A DNA stretch of 64,000 nt from Sedimentibacter acidaminivorans. Lineage in GTDB: Bacteria; Bacillota; Clostridia; Tissierellales; Sedimentibacteraceae. The notes under the pieces were generated by a model. That model did not search any database. It was not told the origin of the DNA and was given only the letters and a program-made list of their open reading frames with translations. This document shows positions 35,900 through 46,037 of this stretch, piece by piece. Where the stretch lies: positions 434,001-498,000 of the forward strand of contig NZ_JAGGKS010000001.1 of assembly GCF_017873955.1 (NCBI RefSeq), read 5' to 3'. The position numbers and the translations under genes were made by a program. Within the stretch, counting starts at the first letter, position 1, and every line of letters starts with the position of its first letter.

Positions 35900-36400
35900 T
35901 TATTTTCTAACCTTTGGTTTAATTTTATCTATGTAGTAATTAATAAACTTGGTAAATGCATAATCATATATAAAAAATAAAATTTGTGCTCCTAAAATCA
36001 TCCACCAAAATATTTTCAAATTTATAAACATTCTAATTACTAAATACATAGCTAATAACGAAACATTAAAATAAACAAGTTTTATCAAGCTTTGAACAAT
36101 TACATTATCTATTTTTATCTCAATCAAATATTTAACTAGACTATACATTCCAAAAAATATAATATACGTAATAATTTCAACTTTATTAAATGTTAAAAAA
36201 AATCCTAACAAACAAGAAGCTATATAAAACAAAGCACCTGCTTTACCTCCAAATTCAACTATTATAATACCTACTATTAAAGCTGCAGCTGCAAAAAGTA
36301 TTATTGTATTTGTTTCTATTATAGATGATAATATAATAAATAGTTGATTTAATCCTAGCAATACTCCTAAATATGCGATATCCCTGCTTTTTAACAGCAT
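35900..36400 (-). CDS. Multi-pass membrane protein, unknown
   Basis: 166 residues from ATG 36400 ([18 protein letters not shown]), chosen because GGGAGGGG lies 10 bases before and because the start overlaps the DnaJ-protein stop (ATGCTGTTAA). Five hydrophobic helices; the pattern resembles small ECF-type or folate-like transporter S-components, but no ligand motif is seen. It is the last gene of the DUF5685-DnaJ operon. Confidence 0.7.
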   Translation of the reverse strand: MLLKSRDIAYLGVLLGLNQLFIILSSIIETNTIILFAAAALIVGIIIVEFGGKAGALFYIASCLLGFFLTFNKVEIITYIIFFGMYSLVKYLIEIKIDNVIVQSLIKLVYFNVSLLAMYLVIRMFINLKIFWWMILGAQILFFIYDYAFTKFINYYIDKIKPKVRK

Positions 36401-36984
36401 GAAATCAAATCCCCTCCCAAACATTCACATAAACAATCTGCACAAATTAATTGAGTACAACAATCTGTACTATTAGAACCTCCTCTGCCATAATTGTATG
36501 TTCTGTTTTGATAGGTTCTTTGCATATTCATAATCTGATTTAAAAAATTTTGGTATTCCATATTTGCTGGATTCATACTAACAGCACGTTGAACGAATTG
36601 GACACCTTGTCCGGTTGAGCCTAAATTAACATAGCATACTCCCATTAAAAAGTTCCATTCTGCATTTCTATCTGAAATTTTGTTTAATGCCCTTATAGCA
36701 TCTTGATATCTACCAACGTTAACCTGCTGTCTTACAGCAGTAAAACTGCTATTAGAATCATTGTTATAATAAGCATTATTTGTCTGATAACTAGAACTTG
36801 CTCCATTCATAATGTCATCATAAGCCTGTTGTATTTCTTTAAACTTTTCTTCTGCTAAATCCGCAAGCGGATTATCCACATTCATATCTGGATGATATTT
36901 TTTAGCTAGCTTCCTATACGCATGTTTTACCTCTTCTTTAGTTGCACTTCTTTGCAACCCTAATACTTCATATGGATCTTTCAT
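36391..36984 (-). CDS. J-domain/TPR protein with cysteine-rich C-terminus
   Basis: 197 residues. Residues 1-70 are a J domain ([23 protein letters not shown] in [10 protein letters not shown]), so it should stimulate an Hsp70. Residues 85-165 are TPR-like ([34 protein letters not shown]). The last 30 residues hold eight cysteines, including [14 protein letters not shown], suggesting metal binding or lipid modification. It overlaps the DUF5685 gene by 17 bp upstream and the membrane gene downstream, so the three are translationally coupled. Confidence 0.85.
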   Translation of the reverse strand: MKDPYEVLGLQRSATKEEVKHAYRKLAKKYHPDMNVDNPLADLAEEKFKEIQQAYDDIMNGASSSYQTNNAYYNNDSNSSFTAVRQQVNVGRYQDAIRALNKISDRNAEWNFLMGVCYVNLGSTGQGVQFVQRAVSMNPANMEYQNFLNQIMNMQRTYQNRTYNYGRGGSNSTDCCTQLICADCLCECLGGDLISCC

Positions 36985-37816
36985 CTACTTTCTCCTTCTT
37001 ATTCTTATCTACTGATGTTTCTTTAATTTTCATAAGTATTCCTGAATACAATATATTATCAATAATTGTTTTGTCTTGAACTAGTGGTAATTTTTCTAGT
37101 TGTTCGCTTAAAAACGACAAATTTAGCATCAAAATTTCTTTAGCATACTCATCAATGTTTTGAACATTAATATTATTAAAAGGATTGTAAGAATTGTTTT
37201 TTTTATCCTTTTCCATATCCTCATAGGCATCTAGCAAATATATATATTTACCGAGAAAAAATCCAAGTTTTCTAAGTGTATTTTCCCAAACATCTATTTT
37301 ATATAATATTATTTCTTCCATCAAATGTCCAAACTCATTAGAAACTCTATCTATGTCATTTGTGTTTTCTTTTTCTAATAAAGCAATATTTTTAATCTTT
37401 TCACTAATTTTCACTGATTTGGTAAGCAATTCAGAGCTTGCAGTTGTGAACTCTTTTTTTAAAAGTCTTGCCATCACAAGTGACTTAATATCCTTTTCAT
37501 CATCCCAGTTATCTTTTAAGTTGTAATATGAAAGGATAATATTTATAGAAGCTGCATAATCGGTTATGTCGTTGCGAATAATCAACTGTTTTTTACTTGG
37601 ATGTGCAATACACCTTGAATTATATGTTTTATTTGTTGGTTCATATAAAGAACTCAATAGCAATATCAAGAATGTCATATCATAATTTAATGTCATCCTA
37701 CTTAAGTTGCTGTATTTATTTTTTAAAGACATGCACAAACCACAATAATACCCCTTGTAGCTGTAATATTCCTTAAATTTTAATTCCATTTTATCTATTG
37801 TCACGTATCCGAACAT
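36968..37816 (-). CDS. DUF5685 family protein
   Basis: 282 residues, helical, beginning [20 protein letters not shown] with a CGLC motif (about 24-27) and a second Cys in [11 protein letters not shown] helix contains [14 protein letters not shown], an Asp-rich pattern recalling prenyl-transferase-like folds, though no catalytic claim can be made. DUF5685 proteins in Clostridia are commonly adjacent to J-domain genes, as here. Together with the Cys-rich J-protein a metal-dependent membrane-associated role is conceivable but unproven. Confidence 0.8.
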   Translation of the reverse strand: MFGYVTIDKMELKFKEYYSYKGYYCGLCMSLKNKYSNLSRMTLNYDMTFLILLLSSLYEPTNKTYNSRCIAHPSKKQLIIRNDITDYAASINIILSYYNLKDNWDDEKDIKSLVMARLLKKEFTTASSELLTKSVKISEKIKNIALLEKENTNDIDRVSNEFGHLMEEIILYKIDVWENTLRKLGFFLGKYIYLLDAYEDMEKDKKNNSYNPFNNINVQNIDEYAKEILMLNLSFLSEQLEKLPLVQDKTIIDNILYSGILMKIKETSVDKNKKEKVDERSI

Positions 37817-37905
37817 TTTTTACACTCATTTCTTGTTTCTTATTATATTATAATTAAATACACCATTTAATTGTAACAATATTTATCCTATTTTACAATA
37901 TAAAT

Positions 37906-39081
37906 TTATTTATTTAGCAATGAGAGAACATTTCTCGTTTGAAGTTCTACACCTAATTTAAGGCAACTTTCGTCTAAGTCAAACTTGCTTGAATGTAGTG
38001 GATATTTTTCTTTTTTGTCGTTATTTCCGCAACCCAGGTTGTAAAAACAAGATTTTACTGATTGAGAAAAATATGAAAAATCTTCTGTTCCCATTGTTGG
38101 AAACTCATCTATTAATACATTTTCTTTACCAAGTGTAAGCTCTATAGTTTCTCTGACTATATCAACTGCTTCATCATTATTAATAAGTGCTCCATAGCTT
38201 TCTCTGATTAACAGTTCACTTTCTCCTCCTAACCCAATAGACACATTTTCTACTATTGCCTTAATTCTATTTTTCATATATATTCTTGTATCCGGATCTA
38301 GTGTTCTTAATATGCCTGTCATTGTTACTTCATCAGATATAACATTTCCTGCCGTACCGCCATGTATGCTTCCAATTGTGAAAACTGATGAATTAAGAGG
38401 AGATATATTCCTGCTTACAACAGATTGAAGTGATACAACCAAATTAGAAGCAATTAATATAGGGTCAACTCCTTCGTGTGGGTGTGCACCATGGGATGAT
38501 TTACCTTTAACAATTATTTTTATTTCATCTGATGATGCCATCATTTTTCCATATTTCATATTTACCTTTCCTGTATTGATACCTGGATCTACATGAAGAC
38601 CTATAACATAATCAACATCAGGATTTTTTAGACAATTTTCTTTAATCATTCTTTCTGCCCCACCAGTCGTTTCTTCAGCTGGTTGAAAGAAAAATTTAAC
38701 ATTTCCAATTAATTCTGACTCCATATATTTTAATATTTTAGCAGTACCTAATGCTATTGTAGTATGTGCATCATGTCCACAAGCATGCATTATACCTGAA
38801 TTTAATGACTTATATGATATACTATTATCTTCAGTAATTGGCAATGCATCTATATCAGCTCTAACTCCTACTGTTTTCCCGCATTCTTTACCCCTTATAA
38901 TTGCAACAACACCGGTTCCAGCGATACCAGATTTATATTCTATATCCCAAGTATCTAGATATTCACAAATTTTTTTCATAGTTCTAAATTCATTGTTTCC
39001 AAGTTCAGGGTTCATGTGAAAATCCCGTCTTATATTAATTATTTCATCATTCATTTTATCTATAAATAATTTAATATCCAA
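37906..39081 (-). CDS. M20D amidohydrolase (N-acyl amino acid/hippurate hydrolase type)
   Basis: 391 residues. Metal motifs: HACGHDAHTTIALG (Cys and two His), FFQPAEETTGG (Glu pair), GLHVDPG, and TEDFSYF with C-terminal PLHSSKFDLDE. Dimerisation domain around residues 175-295 (GKSSHGAHPHEG). These cytosolic di-metal enzymes release amino acids from N-acyl conjugates such as N-acetyl amino acids, hippurate or IAA conjugates. The specific substrate is unknown. It is separated from phoR by a terminator. Confidence 0.92.
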   Translation of the reverse strand: MDIKLFIDKMNDEIINIRRDFHMNPELGNNEFRTMKKICEYLDTWDIEYKSGIAGTGVVAIIRGKECGKTVGVRADIDALPITEDNSISYKSLNSGIMHACGHDAHTTIALGTAKILKYMESELIGNVKFFFQPAEETTGGAERMIKENCLKNPDVDYVIGLHVDPGINTGKVNMKYGKMMASSDEIKIIVKGKSSHGAHPHEGVDPILIASNLVVSLQSVVSRNISPLNSSVFTIGSIHGGTAGNVISDEVTMTGILRTLDPDTRIYMKNRIKAIVENVSIGLGGESELLIRESYGALINNDEAVDIVRETIELTLGKENVLIDEFPTMGTEDFSYFSQSVKSCFYNLGCGNNDKKEKYPLHSSKFDLDESCLKLGVELQTRNVLSLLNK

Positions 39082-39160
39082 TTTAATATCTCCCTCTGTT
39101 AAATTAATAATTTATTATATTTCACTTTTAAATTATTTTCAATAGAATTTAAATAGATGC

Positions 39161-39197
39161 AAAAAAAGAAGTAGAAATCGCTACTAGCTCTACCTCT
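39161..39197 (-). terminator. Terminator of the phosphate operon
   Basis: On the minus strand GAGGTAGA and TCTACTTC pair (one G-U) and T7 follows, directly after the phoR stop. Confidence 0.8.
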
Positions 39198-40921
39198 TAA
39201 TTATCTAAAAATTTGATTTTTATTACTGTGCCAACTTCTTTTTTACTTTTAATCTCTATTGTTCCATGATAAGCTTCTACTATATGCTTCACTATGGATA
39301 ATCCAAGTCCTGTACCTCCAGTTTCCTTGGATCTGCTTTTATCAACTCTGTAAAACCTTTCAAATATTCTGTCTAAATGTTCTTCCGAGATTCCGAGCCC
39401 ATTATCTTTCACAACAATATTTACAGCGCCTTTATTTTTATTTATATTTACTTCTACTTTTCCACCATCATTATTATATTTAATACTATTATCTACAAGA
39501 TTATATAAAAGTTCATTTATATAACTTTTATTTGCTTTCATACTAACATTTTCTATATTTGAAAGTAATTTAATATTTCTATCTTTAGCTTTATTGCTTA
39601 ATAAGTTAAACACTTCATTACTAACATCCTTCAGGTTTATTATGTTATTATCAAGTTCTATACCTTCTTCAATTTTAGACAATCTAATAATATCCTCAAT
39701 AAGTGTTATAAGTCTTAACCCTTCATTGTTAATCATACCGCAGTACTTTTTTATACTTTCTGAATCAGTTATTAAGCCTTCTTTTATCATCTCAGCAAAA
39801 CCAATCATAGTCGTCAACGGAGTTTTTAATTCGTGAGACACATTAGCTGAGAATTCTTGCCTCATAATTTCTGAGTTTTTTTGTATGGTAACATCCTCAA
39901 TTAGAATCATTAAACCATCAACATTACTATTACCTCTTTCAGAAACAGGGCTAAAATAATATCTATATTGATGTGAATTACAATCAACATCATAAACAAT
40001 ATGCTTGTTACCATTAATAGATGTGTCTATATTTTTTAATATTTCGGCATTTCTTGTAAGTTCAAGCATATTTTTATGCTCGTGAAAATTAAATTTTACA
40101 TTTCCTATCATACGCTTTCCGCTTGCATTAATTGATAAAACTTCACTTTCTTTGTTTAGTAAAATAAATCCTTCTCTCATATTTTCAGTTATATTTCCAA
40201 TAGTATCTCTTTCATATTCTACTGCTTTTATATATTCATTTAATTTTTGCTTTTGATCTTTCATTTTATGGGCAAATGGACGAAGTTCATCATACATATC
40301 TATTTGAACATTAAGTTTATCAGTTTCTAACAAATCATCTAAAGACTCTGCAATAAGATTTACAGGTCTTATTATTTTCCTAGTAATATTGGATGCTACA
40401 ATAAAAGAAATTATTATAATAATAAGAAAAACACTTGCTAAAATTGGAGTTATCCCTATAAACATATTTCTTATGCTTCTAAGCTCTCTAGATACTCTTA
40501 ATACTGTATTATCACCTAATTTTACTGCATAATAGTACGTATCATTTTTTAGTGTATTGGAAAATCTTGTATCTTCACCATAACCTATTCTAAAGGCTTT
40601 TTCTATCTCTGGTCTATTTATATGATTTTCTAAAATTTCATACTCTGCATAATTATCGTATGTTACTTTACCTGTTTCCTCTATAATAGTAACCCTAATT
40701 TTATAATTAACTGATTTTACAATACGATATACAGAATTCTGTATATGGGTGTTATCACTCCAATCATTTATATTATTAGATGTGAGATTAACAATAGTTT
40801 TAATTTGGTCCTTAGCTTCTTTTTCATAGAATTTATAATACACCAAGGATGTTAAAACACAAGTCGATGTTGCTATAATTACTAATAATATAATAATTGT
40901 ATAAAATACCCTTTTTTTCAT
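39197..40921 (-). CDS. phoR: PhoR-like sensor histidine kinase
   Basis: 574 residues. Order: TM1 (about 6-28), extracellular sensor (29-150), TM2 (155-177), HAMP (178-230), PAS (about 240-345), HisKA with His363 in FSANVSHELKTPL, HATPase (NELLYNLVDNSIKYN, the G1 box DNGLGI and G2 TGLGLSI). This layout is that of PhoR, the membrane kinase that phosphorylates PhoP when phosphate is scarce. It follows phoP by 5 bp and is the last gene of the pst-pho operon. Confidence 0.93.
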   Translation of the reverse strand: MKKRVFYTIIILLVIIATSTCVLTSLVYYKFYEKEAKDQIKTIVNLTSNNINDWSDNTHIQNSVYRIVKSVNYKIRVTIIEETGKVTYDNYAEYEILENHINRPEIEKAFRIGYGEDTRFSNTLKNDTYYYAVKLGDNTVLRVSRELRSIRNMFIGITPILASVFLIIIIISFIVASNITRKIIRPVNLIAESLDDLLETDKLNVQIDMYDELRPFAHKMKDQKQKLNEYIKAVEYERDTIGNITENMREGFILLNKESEVLSINASGKRMIGNVKFNFHEHKNMLELTRNAEILKNIDTSINGNKHIVYDVDCNSHQYRYYFSPVSERGNSNVDGLMILIEDVTIQKNSEIMRQEFSANVSHELKTPLTTMIGFAEMIKEGLITDSESIKKYCGMINNEGLRLITLIEDIIRLSKIEEGIELDNNIINLKDVSNEVFNLLSNKAKDRNIKLLSNIENVSMKANKSYINELLYNLVDNSIKYNNDGGKVEVNINKNKGAVNIVVKDNGLGISEEHLDRIFERFYRVDKSRSKETGGTGLGLSIVKHIVEAYHGTIEIKSKKEVGTVIKIKFLDN

Positions 40922-40926
40922 ATCTA

Positions 40927-41610
40927 TTACTCCTCGAATTTATAACCTGCACTTCTTACTGTTTTTATATAATTAGGACATCCTGATAATTCAATTTTTT
41001 GTCTAATGGTCTTTATATGCATATCAACTGTTCTAGTTTCCCCTTCATAATCATATCCCCATATTTTTTGTAGAATTTTTTCTCTAGAAAAAACTATTCC
41101 TTTATTTAGCATTAAATAAAATAACAACTCAAATTCTTTATATGTCAACATAATGGGATTATTTTCATAACTTACATCTCTTTTATCATAATCGAGTATA
41201 AGACCCCTGAATTCTAATATTTTTCGTTCTTCTTGTCTTTTTCCTGAACGTCTTAATACAGCCTTTACTCTTGCAATTAATTCAAGAACACCAAATGGTT
41301 TTGTTATAAAATCATCTGCACCCGATTCTAGTCCATTAACTTTATCTATTTCCATTGATTTAGCAGTAAGCATGATCACTGGTATATCACAATATAAAGA
41401 GTCTTGTTTTAATTTTTTTAGTATAGTCATCCCATCTGTTCTTGGAAGCATTATATCTAAAAGTATTAGGTCAGGTATTTTTTTCTTTAATTCCAAAAGA
41501 AAGCTTTGAGGTTCCTCAAACCCTATCACTGTAAAATCAGCTGTATTTAATGTACAAGATATTAGTTCTCTAATTCCAGGGTCATCTTCAACACAATATA
41601 TTAACTTCAT
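40927..41610 (-). CDS. phoP: PhoP/PhoB-like response regulator
   Basis: 227 residues. Receiver domain with acidic pocket VEDDPG, phosphoacceptor Asp52 in LLDIMLP, Thr in MLTAKS and Lys in FITKPFG; C-terminal OmpR-type winged helix (LTYKEFELLFYLMLNKG, the recognition helix SREKILQKIWGYDYEGETRTVD). It should bind the Pho box upstream of pstS and activate this operon. It lies 16 bp downstream of phoU. Confidence 0.93.
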   Translation of the reverse strand: MKLIYCVEDDPGIRELISCTLNTADFTVIGFEEPQSFLLELKKKIPDLILLDIMLPRTDGMTILKKLKQDSLYCDIPVIMLTAKSMEIDKVNGLESGADDFITKPFGVLELIARVKAVLRRSGKRQEERKILEFRGLILDYDKRDVSYENNPIMLTYKEFELLFYLMLNKGIVFSREKILQKIWGYDYEGETRTVDMHIKTIRQKIELSGCPNYIKTVRSAGYKFEE

Positions 41611-41626
41611 ATTTTTCTCCTAAGTT

Positions 41627-42274
41627 TTATTGGTATTTATGTTCTCCTGTAATTGAAAATATTACCCACTCTGCAATATTTTCAGCATGGTCGCCTATTC
41701 TTTCAAAGTATTTAGCTATCATTAAAAGATCAATAGCTTGCTCACCATTATTTTTATCCTCTTGTATTTTCTCTATAAGCTCATTTTTTATTATTGTAAA
41801 CAAATTATCAACTATATCATCAGATGCGCAAACTTCTAATGCTAATTCTTTATCCTTATTTACAAATGCATCTATGCTCTTTCTAACCATACCAATTGTT
41901 GCTTCTGCCATCTGAGGTATATGAACTAGATTCTTAATAAATTTTTGATTAACCATATATTGAGAAATCTCAGCTATGTCTTCAGCATTATCTCCTATTC
42001 TTTCCATATCTGTTATCATTTTAAGCGCAGTGCTAATCAATCTCAAATCCGATGCCACTGGCTGTTGCTGAAGCAATAACTTCAAACAATGACTTTCAAT
42101 TGTTTTTTCCATTTCATCAATTTCAACTTCATATTCATTTACTTTTTTCACAAGTGACAAATCCTGATTTATTAAAGCCTTAACAGTTGTTTCAATTGAA
42201 TTCTCTATAAGTCCACCCATTTTTATAAGTTCCAAATTTAGATTTTCAAGTTCTTTATCAAATCTACCTCTCAT
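41627..42274 (-). CDS. phoU: Phosphate transport regulator PhoU
   Basis: 215 residues of two three-helix repeats. The metal-binding motifs are in both halves: MITDMERIGDNAEDIAE and IAKYFERIGDHAENIAEW. PhoU keeps PhoR off when the Pst transporter is saturated and binds the PhoR PAS domain and PstB. It begins 74 bp after pstB in the usual order. Confidence 0.96.
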   Translation of the reverse strand: MRGRFDKELENLNLELIKMGGLIENSIETTVKALINQDLSLVKKVNEYEVEIDEMEKTIESHCLKLLLQQQPVASDLRLISTALKMITDMERIGDNAEDIAEISQYMVNQKFIKNLVHIPQMAEATIGMVRKSIDAFVNKDKELALEVCASDDIVDNLFTIIKNELIEKIQEDKNNGEQAIDLLMIAKYFERIGDHAENIAEWVIFSITGEHKYQ

Positions 42275-42348
42275 TTAATACCTCCATTAAATTACATATA
42301 TAATTATACTATTTTATCCCAACGTTGCATAGCAATATTGAAAAAATA

Positions 42349-43107
42349 TTAACCAAATCTTCCTGTTATATAATCCTCTGTCTTCTTATTTTTAGGCATT
42401 GAGAAAAGTTTCTCTGTTTCATCAAACTCAACAACTTCTCCATGGAGGAAAAATCCAGTTTTATCAGATATTCTCGTTGCTTGTTGCATATTATGAGTTA
42501 CTATTACTATGGTATACTTCTTTTTTATTTCTAAAACAAGGTCTTCTATTTTCATTGTTGAAATAGGATCTAGTGCAGATGTAGGTTCATCCATCAATAG
42601 AACTTCTGGATTTACTGACAACGCCCTTGCAATACATAGTCTTTGTTGTTGTCCTCCAGATAATCCAAGTGCATTTTTTTTAAGTCTATCTTTTACTTCA
42701 TCCCACATTGCAGCTGCTTTTAAGCTTTTCTCCACAATATCATCTAGTTGTGACTTTTTATTAATTCCATGGGTTTTTGGCCCATAGGCTATATTTTCAT
42801 AAATGCTCATTGGAAATGGATTTGGTTTTTGAAATACCATCCCAACTTTTTTTCTTAATACTACTGCATCCATGTTCTTGTATACATCAATATTATCTAA
42901 GGATATTTCTCCAGTTATTTTACACCCTTCCACCAAATCATTCATTCTATTTAGTGATTTCAATAAAGTTGATTTTCCACAACCCGAAGGACCTATGAAT
43001 GCTGTAATTTCTTTTTCTTTAATAGTCATATTTATATTTTTAAGCGCTTGAAAATCACCATAATATAAATTAACACCTGCTATTTTCATTTTTTCTAAAT
43101 TATTCAT
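42349..43107 (-). CDS. pstB: Phosphate ABC transporter ATPase
   Basis: 252 residues. Walker [11 protein letters not shown]-loop [11 protein letters not shown] (typical PstB), signature LSGGQQQRL, Walker [15 protein letters not shown]-loop VTHNM. It powers phosphate import with PstC and PstA and overlaps pstA by 8 bp. Confidence 0.97.
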   Translation of the reverse strand: MNNLEKMKIAGVNLYYGDFQALKNINMTIKEKEITAFIGPSGCGKSTLLKSLNRMNDLVEGCKITGEISLDNIDVYKNMDAVVLRKKVGMVFQKPNPFPMSIYENIAYGPKTHGINKKSQLDDIVEKSLKAAAMWDEVKDRLKKNALGLSGGQQQRLCIARALSVNPEVLLMDEPTSALDPISTMKIEDLVLEIKKKYTIVIVTHNMQQATRISDKTGFFLHGEVVEFDETEKLFSMPKNKKTEDYITGRFG

Positions 43108-43978
43108 TGTTTAACCTCCCAAGCTTGTTTGCAAGACGTGTTGTTGCAAAGTTTACTATAAATACAATTACTATAAGCACTGCTCCCGTAGCAAATGCCA
43201 TATCCTTAGAATGAGGCAGTCCTTCACTTGCAAGCATATACATATGAATAGCCAACGTCCTTTGAGATGCGAATAAATTTAAAGTTGGCATCTTCATAAC
43301 ATTTGTACCACTTGTAAATATCAAAGCTGCTGTTTCACCTACAATACGACCTATCGCTAATATAATCCCTGATAATATACCTGGCATAGCAGAAGGAAGA
43401 ACTATTTTAAATACTGTCCGTAACCTTGACGCTCCAAGCCCAAGACTTCCCTCACGATATATATCTGGTACAGATTTTATAGCTTCTTCTGATGAACTAA
43501 TAATTACAGGTAAAATCATAATAGCTATGGTAAATACACCTGATAAAATTGATGTTTTAAAGCCAAGTAAAGTTACAAAAAATATCATTCCAAATAAACC
43601 ATATATAATAGATGGTATACCAGCTAGTGTATCAACCGCCAATCTTATCAACTTAACTGCTTTATTTCCTCTTTTAGCATATTCTGTAAGATATATCGCA
43701 CAAAATACACCAATTGGTACTGCTATTACTAGAGATAAAATAATCATTATAATAGTAGCTATTATTGAAGAAAATGCAGATAAACTTTCAGAATTATAAC
43801 TGCCAAATAAAAATTCAATGTTAATATTAGGTATACCCCTAATTAAAATAAATAACAATATATATACAAGTACTGATACTGTCAATATTCCACAGAACCA
43901 TACTAAACATTTCAAAAGAAATGATTTTGTTTTTCTTTTTTTAATGTTGCTTTTATTACTCTTCATAAGCTCTTCCAT
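43100..43978 (-). CDS. pstA: Phosphate ABC transporter permease PstA
   Basis: 292 residues, six hydrophobic helices. Family signatures: [14 protein letters not shown]-like [37 protein letters not shown] (the EAA loop contacting PstB), [22 protein letters not shown] precedes the ATG at 43978. It sits between pstC (27 bp upstream) and pstB. Confidence 0.96.
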   Translation of the reverse strand: MEELMKSNKSNIKKRKTKSFLLKCLVWFCGILTVSVLVYILLFILIRGIPNINIEFLFGSYNSESLSAFSSIIATIIMIILSLVIAVPIGVFCAIYLTEYAKRGNKAVKLIRLAVDTLAGIPSIIYGLFGMIFFVTLLGFKTSILSGVFTIAIMILPVIISSSEEAIKSVPDIYREGSLGLGASRLRTVFKIVLPSAMPGILSGIILAIGRIVGETAALIFTSGTNVMKMPTLNLFASQRTLAIHMYMLASEGLPHSKDMAFATGAVLIVIVFIVNFATTRLANKLGRLNNE

Positions 43979-44005
43979 AGCATATTCCTTTCAAAGCTAT
44001 TAATT

Positions 44006-44884
44006 TTAATTATTACTTGATTTAATCAAGCTCAACGTTGCATTTAATATTATTATAAAAACAAACAAAACCACACCGGTTGCTATTAATGATTCCGTAT
44101 GGAGTCCTGAAGAATAACTCATTTCTGTAACAATATTAGCTGTCAAAGTTCTAATTGGTTTTAACAAGGCTATTTTATCAAGAGGCATGACTGAACCACC
44201 AGCAACCATAACAACCGCCATTGTTTCTCCAACCGCCCTACCAATTCCAAGAATTATAGATGTTAATATACCTGAGCTGGCTGCTGGTAATACAACTTTA
44301 AATACTGTCTCTTCTTTTGTAGCACCTATACCCAAAGATCCTTCTTTATATGTTTCTGGAACTGCTCTAATAGATGATTCACTAATTGATATAATTGTAG
44401 GTAATATCATTATACCAAGTATAACTGATGCTGATAGTATGCTGTAACCATTTCCACCAAATGATTCCCTAACAAATGGCACTACAATTTGCATCCCAAA
44501 AAATCCATATATTATTGATGGTATACCCGCTAATAAATTTACTGATGGCTTAACAAACTTATATAGGTGCGCAGGACAAAATTCTGCTAAGAATACTGCA
44601 CACATTATTCCAATTGGCACACCTATTACTATTGCACCTGCTGTTACATACAAGCTTCCAACTATCATTGAAAGTATTCCAAATGATGGTGGTGTATCTA
44701 CAGGTGCCCATTTCTGACCAAATATAAAATTTTTAAATCCAATTTCAGCAATAGCTGGGATGCCTCTCATGAGCAAAAAAAGACATATAGATACAACAGC
44801 TAATACTGACACTAATGCAGATGTGTAAAACACATACTGCATTAGTTTTTCTTTTAAGTTATTTGACTTATTTGAATTAACCAT
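44006..44884 (-). CDS. pstC: Phosphate ABC transporter permease PstC
   Basis: About 292 residues; I use ATG 44884 (MVNSNKSNNLKEK), which begins four bases after the pstS stop. Six helices, IPSIIYGFFGMQIVVP, the EAA loop SSIRAVPETYKEGSLGIGAT, and GRAVGETMAVVMVAGG identify PstC. With PstA it forms the phosphate channel. Confidence 0.95.
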   Translation of the reverse strand: MVNSNKSNNLKEKLMQYVFYTSALVSVLAVVSICLFLLMRGIPAIAEIGFKNFIFGQKWAPVDTPPSFGILSMIVGSLYVTAGAIVIGVPIGIMCAVFLAEFCPAHLYKFVKPSVNLLAGIPSIIYGFFGMQIVVPFVRESFGGNGYSILSASVILGIMILPTIISISESSIRAVPETYKEGSLGIGATKEETVFKVVLPAASSGILTSIILGIGRAVGETMAVVMVAGGSVMPLDKIALLKPIRTLTANIVTEMSYSSGLHTESLIATGVVLFVFIIILNATLSLIKSSNN

Positions 44885-44888
44885 TATC

Positions 44889-45803
44889 TTACTTAGTAAC
44901 TTCTGACCATTTTGTTGCTTCACCAGTAAATATTTTAGTAATATTTTCTGATGAAAGGTCTGAAGTTGGATTTTGATTGTTTAGTATTACTGCTATACCA
45001 TCTATAGCTAGCACGTGCTCATTTAGTTTTGATTTTTCATCATCCTTTAATTCTCTAGAACTCATTCCTATATCATATGTTCCATCAATTGCTGCCTTAA
45101 TTCCTTGAGAAGAACCTTGAGATTGCATTTCAAATGTAACACCTGGATTTAATTCTTGATATGCTTCTTGCAATGTTTCCATTACAGGAGTTACAGATGT
45201 TGAACCAGCAACTTTGATATTCCCTGACAAACTAGATACAACATAATCTACTGGCGAATCAACTGCTGATATATAATGTTTACTTTCAACTATTTCTTGC
45301 CCTTGTTTTGAATCGGCAAAACTTAAAAAGTTTTTAACTAATTCATTTTCTACTCCTTTTGTTACAAGTAGAAAAGGTCTTGCTACTTTATATGATTTGT
45401 TTTTTACATTTTCGATTGTTGCTTCTACAGAATCAACACTTGCTGCTTTAATTCTATCACTTACAGAGCCTAATGAAATATATCCAATAGCGTATTTATC
45501 ACCTTCAACTGCTGTAATTACTTTATCCGTTCCATCAAATTCAAGTGCTCCAACCACCAATTTATCAATCTCTTTATCACCCTCTTTAACTTTTATTTTC
45601 ATAAGTTCATGAAAAGCTCCTCTTGTACCAGATGCAGAATCTCTTGCAATTACCGTTATATCCTTATCTGAATTAAAATCAGATGCATTTGCATTTTCAG
45701 TTGGTTGTGAAGCTGATGTTTTTTCTTTGGCACATCCAGTAAACACCAATGTTACCATTAAGGCTAAAGATAATACTACTATTAATTTTTTTACTATTTT
45801 CAT
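44889..45803 (-). CDS. pstS: Phosphate-binding lipoprotein PstS
   Basis: 304 residues. A signal with lipobox FTGC (residues 20-24) anchors it. The phosphate-binding pattern is visible: DSASGTRGAFHEL, and in the second half VAGSTSVTPVMETLQEAY, QGSSQGIKAAIDG, DIGMSSREL. The order of the half-domains is rotated compared with classic PstS (the SGT loop comes first, the GSTS loop later), a permuted layout seen in some Clostridia. First gene of the operon behind the Pho box. Confidence 0.93.
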   Translation of the reverse strand: MKIVKKLIVVLSLALMVTLVFTGCAKEKTSASQPTENANASDFNSDKDITVIARDSASGTRGAFHELMKIKVKEGDKEIDKLVVGALEFDGTDKVITAVEGDKYAIGYISLGSVSDRIKAASVDSVEATIENVKNKSYKVARPFLLVTKGVENELVKNFLSFADSKQGQEIVESKHYISAVDSPVDYVVSSLSGNIKVAGSTSVTPVMETLQEAYQELNPGVTFEMQSQGSSQGIKAAIDGTYDIGMSSRELKDDEKSKLNEHVLAIDGIAVILNNQNPTSDLSSENITKIFTGEATKWSEVTK

Positions 45804-45871
45804 TTTAATATCTCCCTTTTTTTATTTTATCTTGTCCTAACTATATATCACCATAGTAAAAACAAAAGCAT

Positions 45872-45904
45872 AGAAATGTAAACTTTATGTAAAGTTTATG
45901 ATAA
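45872..45904 (-). promoter_or_regulatory. Pho box: three 11-bp direct repeats
   Basis: Reading the minus strand from 45904: TTATCATAAAC, TTTACATAAAG, TTTACATTTCT, three consecutive 11-mers with TT(A/T)(A)CA cores, the spacing used by PhoP/PhoB dimers. It lies 70 bp before the pstS start, so the PhoP encoded in the same operon very likely activates here. Confidence 0.82.
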
Positions 45905-46003
45905 AATTTTTTTTATTATTATTTCAATGTTAGACTTTCTCTTGGTTTTATTATGACAACATATTGACAACACTATACAAATAATCAAGGAAATAATAGA
46001 ACT

Positions 46004-46036
46004 AAAAGAACTGTCAATCACGGCAGCTCTTTTTTG
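46004..46036. terminator. Terminator after the ATPase gene of the accessory operon
   Basis: AAAAGAACTG and CAGCTCTTTTTT form a stem (one mismatch) immediately after the minus-strand ATPase stop. It marks the left edge of the accessory region. Confidence 0.65.
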
Positions 46037-46037
46037 T

